This document shows positions 5,909-8,703 of a stretch of 8,703 nt of DNA, one piece after another. The position numbers and the translations under genes were made by a program. The notes below the pieces were generated by a model that saw only the letters and a list, made by a program, of their open reading frames with translations, was not told the DNA's origin and did not search any database. The DNA is from JANQLU01 sp964434955 (GTDB lineage Bacteria; Planctomycetota; Planctomycetia; Pirellulales; Pirellulaceae): assembly GCA_964434955.1 (NCBI GenBank), contig CAYSXI010000208.1, forward strand, positions 1 through 8,703, given 5' to 3'. Each line of letters opens with the position of its first letter. The stretch's first letter is position 1.

Positions 5909-7468
5909 ATGCTTAACTTGATCAGCCTGGTCGGATTGTTTTCCATGGTCGCATTGGCCTGGCTGATGAGTTCTCATCGGGACCGGATCAATTGGCGGCT
6001 CGTGGTATTTGGTTTGGGTTTGCAGCTGATTCTGGCCGCGGTTTTTTTCAATTCCCAAAGTTGGACGTTTTCCAGGAAGTTCGATCAAGTTTCGACGCTG
6101 GAGGCCGCGGTCGAATCGAAAAAATTCTCCGCCACTCAGGTTGACTCGGCCCTGGCGAAAATTGCTTCGGGTGAGACAGAGGAGAAAGGGCTCCTCGTCG
6201 GGAATACGCGATACACCAGCTTCGAAGCGATGTCGGGTGATCTGAAATCCGAAACGATCTCCCGTCGTGATGTCGACGCGGCCATCGAATCGAATGGCGG
6301 ATTGCGCGTACCGAGATTCGTAAACGGAATCACGTTTTACTGCTTTGATTCGTTTTTTGGCTACATCAAGAAATGGGCAGATGCGGGTGCCGTATTCGTA
6401 TTTCGAACGGATCCCGGTCGAACCAACGGTTATACGCATCCGATGACCATTGTGATGACCTTTGCTTTCGGCGTGTTGCCGACGGTCATCTTTTTTGCAG
6501 CCCTAATGTCCGTGCTTTATCACATTGGCCTGATGCAAAAATTGGTCTCGGGTATGGCCTGGGTCATGCAAAAGACTTTGGGCACCAGCGGTGCGGAAAG
6601 CCTGGCAGCTGCGGCGAATGTTTTCGTCGGCCACACTGAGGCGCCCCTTGTGGTCAAACCCTATATTGCGACGATGACGCGATCGGAACTGAATGCCTTG
6701 ATGGTTGGTGGCTTTGCGACGATTACCGGCGGTTTGATGGCGGTGTTCGTGGGGCTGGGAATTTCGGCTGGGCACCTCGTTATTGCCTCGTTGGTTTCAG
6801 CGCCGGCCGCTTTGGTCATCGCCAAGATCTTGCAGCCGGAAACGGAAGAATCTTCGACCAAGGGAAGTATCTCCGTCCAATTTGAAAAGACAGCGACGAA
6901 CGTGATCGAGGCTGCGGCAAACGGTGCGAGCGAAGGGATGAAGTTGGCCATCAACATTGCTGCGATGTTGATTGCGTTTCTTGCCCTGATCGCGATGCTC
7001 GATACGTTGTTGCTTGGCGTCGGTAACTTGTTCGAATGGATCTACAACTCGTTTGCAAGTAAGCCGGTCGACTTGAACTGGTCGCTGAAAGGCCTTTTCG
7101 CAATCATCTTTTGGCCCTTTGCATTTGTGATGGGAATCGAAGCCAACGATTGCAAGCTGGCGGGCGAGTTGCTTGGAACGAAGATGGTCGTCAACGAGTT
7201 TATCGCCTACATGGACATGGGCACGATTGTATCGGGAGGCCGTGAAGGTGCGAGTCTTTCACCGCGATCCCAAGTCATTCTGACTTATGCGTTATGCGGT
7301 TTTTCCAATTTTGGTGCGATCGCCATTCAGCTGGGCGGAATTGGCCCGCTCGCTCCCAATCGCCGCAGCGACTTGGCTCAATTGGGCCTGCGGGCAATGG
7401 TCGGCGGGACTTTGGCCTGTTGCATGACAGCCTGTATCGCCGGCGTTTTTTACGGAATCCTTGGCTAA
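5909..7468 (+). CDS. CNT-family concentrative nucleoside transporter with N-terminal soluble insertion
   Basis: This is a 519-residue integral membrane protein, about 100 residues longer than typical bacterial NupC-type transporters. GAGG (5896-5899) overlapping the previous stop lies 9 bases before the ATG. The CNT signatures are clear: G241-H-T-E-A-P-L247 (hairpin 1 / helix 4 region), N429-E-F-I-A-Y434, G464-F-S-N467-F, and Q474-L-G-G-I-G-P-L-A-P-N. The family imports nucleosides, usually driven by Na+ or H+. Helices 1 and 2 lie at about 2-20 and 30-48. An extra hydrophilic segment (about 52-135) follows before the rest of the transport core (about 140-519). The insertion contains a repeated motif (see findings). 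Compared with the Vibrio cholerae CNT, whose base- and ribose-contacting residues I recall as Gln154, Glu332, Asn368 and Ser371, this protein keeps Glu430 and Asn467 but has His242 and Ala470. Downstream cdd and the phosphorylase support a pyrimidine nucleoside substrate. Confidence 0.92.
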   Translation: MLNLISLVGLFSMVALAWLMSSHRDRINWRLVVFGLGLQLILAAVFFNSQSWTFSRKFDQVSTLEAAVESKKFSATQVDSALAKIASGETEEKGLLVGNTRYTSFEAMSGDLKSETISRRDVDAAIESNGGLRVPRFVNGITFYCFDSFFGYIKKWADAGAVFVFRTDPGRTNGYTHPMTIVMTFAFGVLPTVIFFAALMSVLYHIGLMQKLVSGMAWVMQKTLGTSGAESLAAAANVFVGHTEAPLVVKPYIATMTRSELNALMVGGFATITGGLMAVFVGLGISAGHLVIASLVSAPAALVIAKILQPETEESSTKGSISVQFEKTATNVIEAAANGASEGMKLAINIAAMLIAFLALIAMLDTLLLGVGNLFEWIYNSFASKPVDLNWSLKGLFAIIFWPFAFVMGIEANDCKLAGELLGTKMVVNEFIAYMDMGTIVSGGREGASLSPRSQVILTYALCGFSNFGAIAIQLGGIGPLAPNRRSDLAQLGLRAMVGGTLACCMTACIAGVFYGILG

Positions 7469-7484
7469 CTCGTTGGCAACTCGC

Positions 7485-7511
7485 ATTGGCCTGTTCGCAT
7501 AGGCCAATTTT
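7485..7511 (+). terminator. Rho-independent terminator after the nucleoside transporter
   Basis: ATTGGCCT (7485-7492) and AGGCCAAT (7501-7508) form a perfect 8 bp stem with an 8-base loop. The run TTTT (7508-7511) comes at the end of the stem. It starts 17 bp past the transporter stop. On the minus strand no U-tract follows the hairpin, so it mainly serves the plus-strand unit. Confidence 0.6.
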
Positions 7512-7573
7512 GGTTCAACGGCTCGCGGATCTCAGCTCCTTCGTCAATTCCGCAGTCAGCAATCATCGCGCGC

Positions 7574-7960
7574 CTAACTTTGGCGGTTTAGCTTGAAGTA
7601 GTCAGGAAGGAGTTCGCCTGATGTCCAGGATTTGGATTCCTGGGTGGACGTGTCAATTGAGACGACCTGGATTTGGTCTCCGAATTCGATCATGAATTGA
7701 CGGCAGCTTCCGCAGGGCGGCGCCAATGGACTGGCGGCGATCACAATCTGTTCAAACTTTCGGTGACCTTCAGCAACCGCCTGGGTTATCGCAACGCGTT
7801 CGGCGCAAATCGAAAGTCCCAATACGCCATTCTCCACATTGCAGCCGGTGAAGATTTTCCCATCGCTTGTCAGCAATGCAGCTCCAACCAGGTACTTCGA
7901 ATAAGGTGCGTAGCCGCAAAGTCGAACCGCGGTCGCTTTTTGGATGAGTTCTTCCAGCAT
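7574..7960 (-). CDS. cdd: Cytidine deaminase
   Basis: This 128-residue protein has the normal length of the tetrameric class. The frame is open to an upstream ATG at 8068, but the start at 7960 has AGGGA 8 bases before it and begins the family fold directly (M-L-E-E-L-I), so I use it. It hydrolyses cytidine and deoxycytidine to uridine and deoxyuridine plus ammonia. The zinc site is complete: C52-A-E54-R with the catalytic glutamate, and P82-C83-G-x-C86-R-Q. Y18-x-P-Y-S-K near the N-terminus and N41-V-E-N44 (ribose binding) are also present, as is the C-terminal E-L-L-P-x-x-F. The usual Ala-Ser-Tyr/Phe after NVEN is replaced by Gly-Val-Leu (45-47), a mild deviation. It is convergent with the nucleoside transporter and lies downstream of the phosphorylase on the same strand, with 336 bp between. 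The function is secure. Confidence 0.95.
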   Translation of the reverse strand: MLEELIQKATAVRLCGYAPYSKYLVGAALLTSDGKIFTGCNVENGVLGLSICAERVAITQAVAEGHRKFEQIVIAASPLAPPCGSCRQFMIEFGDQIQVVSIDTSTQESKSWTSGELLPDYFKLNRQS

Positions 7961-8296
7961 CGATTCATTCCCTGATCGGATCGGCGTCGCCCTGACTTGG
8001 CGGCTTCGGGCGAATGGCAAAAACATTGTAGCAATTGTTGTTGAATTGGTACGCAGCAAATTTGGCAAGCGTTGACCGTCGCACCCAAACGATCGAACCG
8101 TGCCTTTGGCAGCCTTGCGATCGCTTCAGCCGACTAAAAAGCGTATGTTTAGAATGCGCTGCGAAAATATTGATTCCGGTTTCGCTGATCGCTTGCCCAC
8201 TCTCGCGTGAAGGGCCCTGACTCGCGTGAGGGGCCCCGACCGCGTGGGGGACCAGGAAGAGTTGGCACGCGGGTAACTGTCTGGGGGAAACTTGCG
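7961..8296. other. 336 bp gene-free stretch between cdd and the phosphorylase
   Basis: I see no supported gene. The stretch holds the cdd leader with its ribosome binding site (AGGGA at 7969-7973, minus strand) and a small AT-richer patch near 8135-8175 that could contain a promoter I cannot define. It also holds a GC-rich tandem repeat (8202-8257) and a 7 bp inverted repeat (8240-8272). The length of the gap suggests cdd has its own promoter. Confidence 0.5.
8202..8257. repeat. GC-rich tandem repeat, two good copies and one degenerate
   Basis: Two adjacent 19 bp units (8202-8220 and 8221-8239) share CTCGCGTGA, then a palindromic block, then GA. A third, degenerate copy starts with CGCGTG at 8241. 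CGCGTG recurs at 8204, 8223 and 8241. The palindromic blocks are AGGGCCCT (8211-8218) and GGGGCCCC (8230-8237). They can also pair with each other as a GGGCCC stem. The third copy's CCGCGTG (8240-8246) pairs with CACGCGG (8266-8272). It lies 40-95 bp past the phosphorylase stop on the minus strand. Confidence 0.7.
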
Positions 8297-8644
8297 TCAG
8301 CAGGATGAGGCATCGATTGTTTCGACGATCAACGAAGGTGACGCGACCGCTTCGTTATCCAAGGCGAACGCGTTCCGGATCGACTTCATGACTTCGGGGG
8401 CAATCTCATCCCGCGAATGGACGGTCGCAAGAATTTCTCCGACCCCGATGGTTTGTCCAACCTTGCAGTGGATTTCAAGTCCGACCGAGTGATCGATTTG
8501 ATCACCCACTTCTTTACGACCTCCGCCCATTTCGATGATTGCCCGTCCCAGCATTTCGCAATCGACTTTGGCAAGGTAGCCAGCCGAATCCGATACCAGA
8601 TCACAGGTGCGAGTGGGGGCAGCAATGGATGAGATATCGCCACC
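8297..8644 (-). CDS. deoA: Thymidine / pyrimidine-nucleoside phosphorylase, C-terminal fragment
   Basis: The visible 115 residues are the C-terminal domain of this enzyme of about 440 residues, which splits (deoxy)nucleosides with phosphate to base and (deoxy)ribose-1-phosphate. Recognisable elements are GGD at the very start, the segment S-A-G-Y-L-A-K-V-D, the family's L-G-x-A-I-I-E-M-G-G-G-R-K, then D-Q-I-D-H-S-V-G, K-V-G-Q-T, and A-T-V-H-S-R-D-E. Reading upstream on the minus strand, homology holds up to the codons at 8639-8644. The next codon (8645-8647) is a TAA stop inside AT-rich DNA. The N-terminal catalytic domain with the phosphate and nucleoside sites is therefore absent from this window. 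The gene is either broken by an insertion or cut at a sequence edge. The exact substrate class (deoA versus pdp) cannot be decided from this part, so the symbol is tentative. Its place upstream of cdd on the same strand fits pyrimidine salvage. Confidence 0.85.
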   Translation of the reverse strand, partial: GGDISSIAAPTRTCDLVSDSAGYLAKVDCEMLGRAIIEMGGGRKEVGDQIDHSVGLEIHCKVGQTIGVGEILATVHSRDEIAPEVMKSIRNAFALDNEAVASPSLIVETIDASSC

Positions 8645-8703
8645 TTATTTAAATATCTAAATAAAAAGACTGATTACAATTTATAGGAGGGTTAAATTTT
8701 TCT
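8645..8703. other. AT-rich tail of foreign or artefactual character
   Basis: These 59 bases have only 11 G or C (about 19%), against roughly half in the rest of the window. The tail begins exactly where the phosphorylase frame breaks. It opens with the inverted repeat TTATTTA (8645-8651) / TAAATAA (8658-8664). AGGAGGG follows at 8686-8692, resembling a strong ribosome binding site, but no start codon follows within the window. It could be the edge of an inserted element or a chimeric sequence end. Confidence 0.55.

Noticed and set aside
5855..6439. 194-codon minus-strand frame over the start of the transporter gene
   Set aside because: It is fully antisense to two well-supported genes and shows no domain pattern. 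Long antisense frames are common in coding DNA of this composition.
7961..8068. 36-residue N-terminal extension of cytidine deaminase from an ATG at 8068
   Set aside because: The shorter start has a good ribosome binding site and matches the family's N-terminus. The extension has no homology-like character and is not a clean signal peptide.
8202..8257. CRISPR array
   Set aside because: The units are 19 bp with no spacers between them and the third copy is degenerate; no cas genes are present.

Overview
The window looks like chromosomal DNA of a planctomycete, probably of the Pirellulaceae group. This is inferred from the moderate GC content, loosely spaced genes, lineage-style secreted beta-propeller and acidic membrane proteins, and a short intergenic repeat. 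No rRNA or other decisive marker is present, so the placement is an inference.

Layout, left to right. (1) Positions 2-685 hold the end of a propeller-like protein of unknown role. (2) An intergenic stretch with two near-identical 38-39 bp direct repeats separates it from a convergent, secreted Kelch-repeat protein (977-2047, minus). (3) A divergent intergenic region carries a 21 bp palindrome resembling a Fur box. It leads into a two-gene unit of hemP and a PepSY-type membrane protein, a likely iron or haem uptake cassette (2320-3547). (4) A stand-alone yacG, encoding a zinc-binding gyrase inhibitor, follows at 3844-4086. (5) A 380 bp gene-free stretch contains a spaced inverted repeat. (6) A two-gene unit encodes an unrecognised multi-pass membrane protein (4467-5897) and a CNT-family nucleoside transporter with an unusual soluble insertion (5909-7468), closed by a good hairpin terminator. 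(7) On the opposite strand lie cytidine deaminase (7574-7960) and the C-terminal part of thymidine/pyrimidine-nucleoside phosphorylase (8297-8644), separated by a small GC-rich tandem repeat.

The right-hand third is a pyrimidine nucleoside salvage neighbourhood. The transporter would bring nucleosides in, cytidine deaminase converts (deoxy)cytidine to (deoxy)uridine, and the phosphorylase releases the base and (deoxy)ribose-1-phosphate.

The phosphorylase frame stops abruptly at 8644/8645, where about 52% GC coding sequence turns into a 59-base tail of about 19% GC. This is either an insertion junction or an assembly edge. The observations most worth following are this junction, the internally repeated insertion in the transporter, the Fur-box/hemP/PepSY cassette, and the tandem repeat whose palindromes are kept by paired changes. 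I see no clear sign of a defence system, CRISPR array, tRNA, rRNA or complete mobile element.
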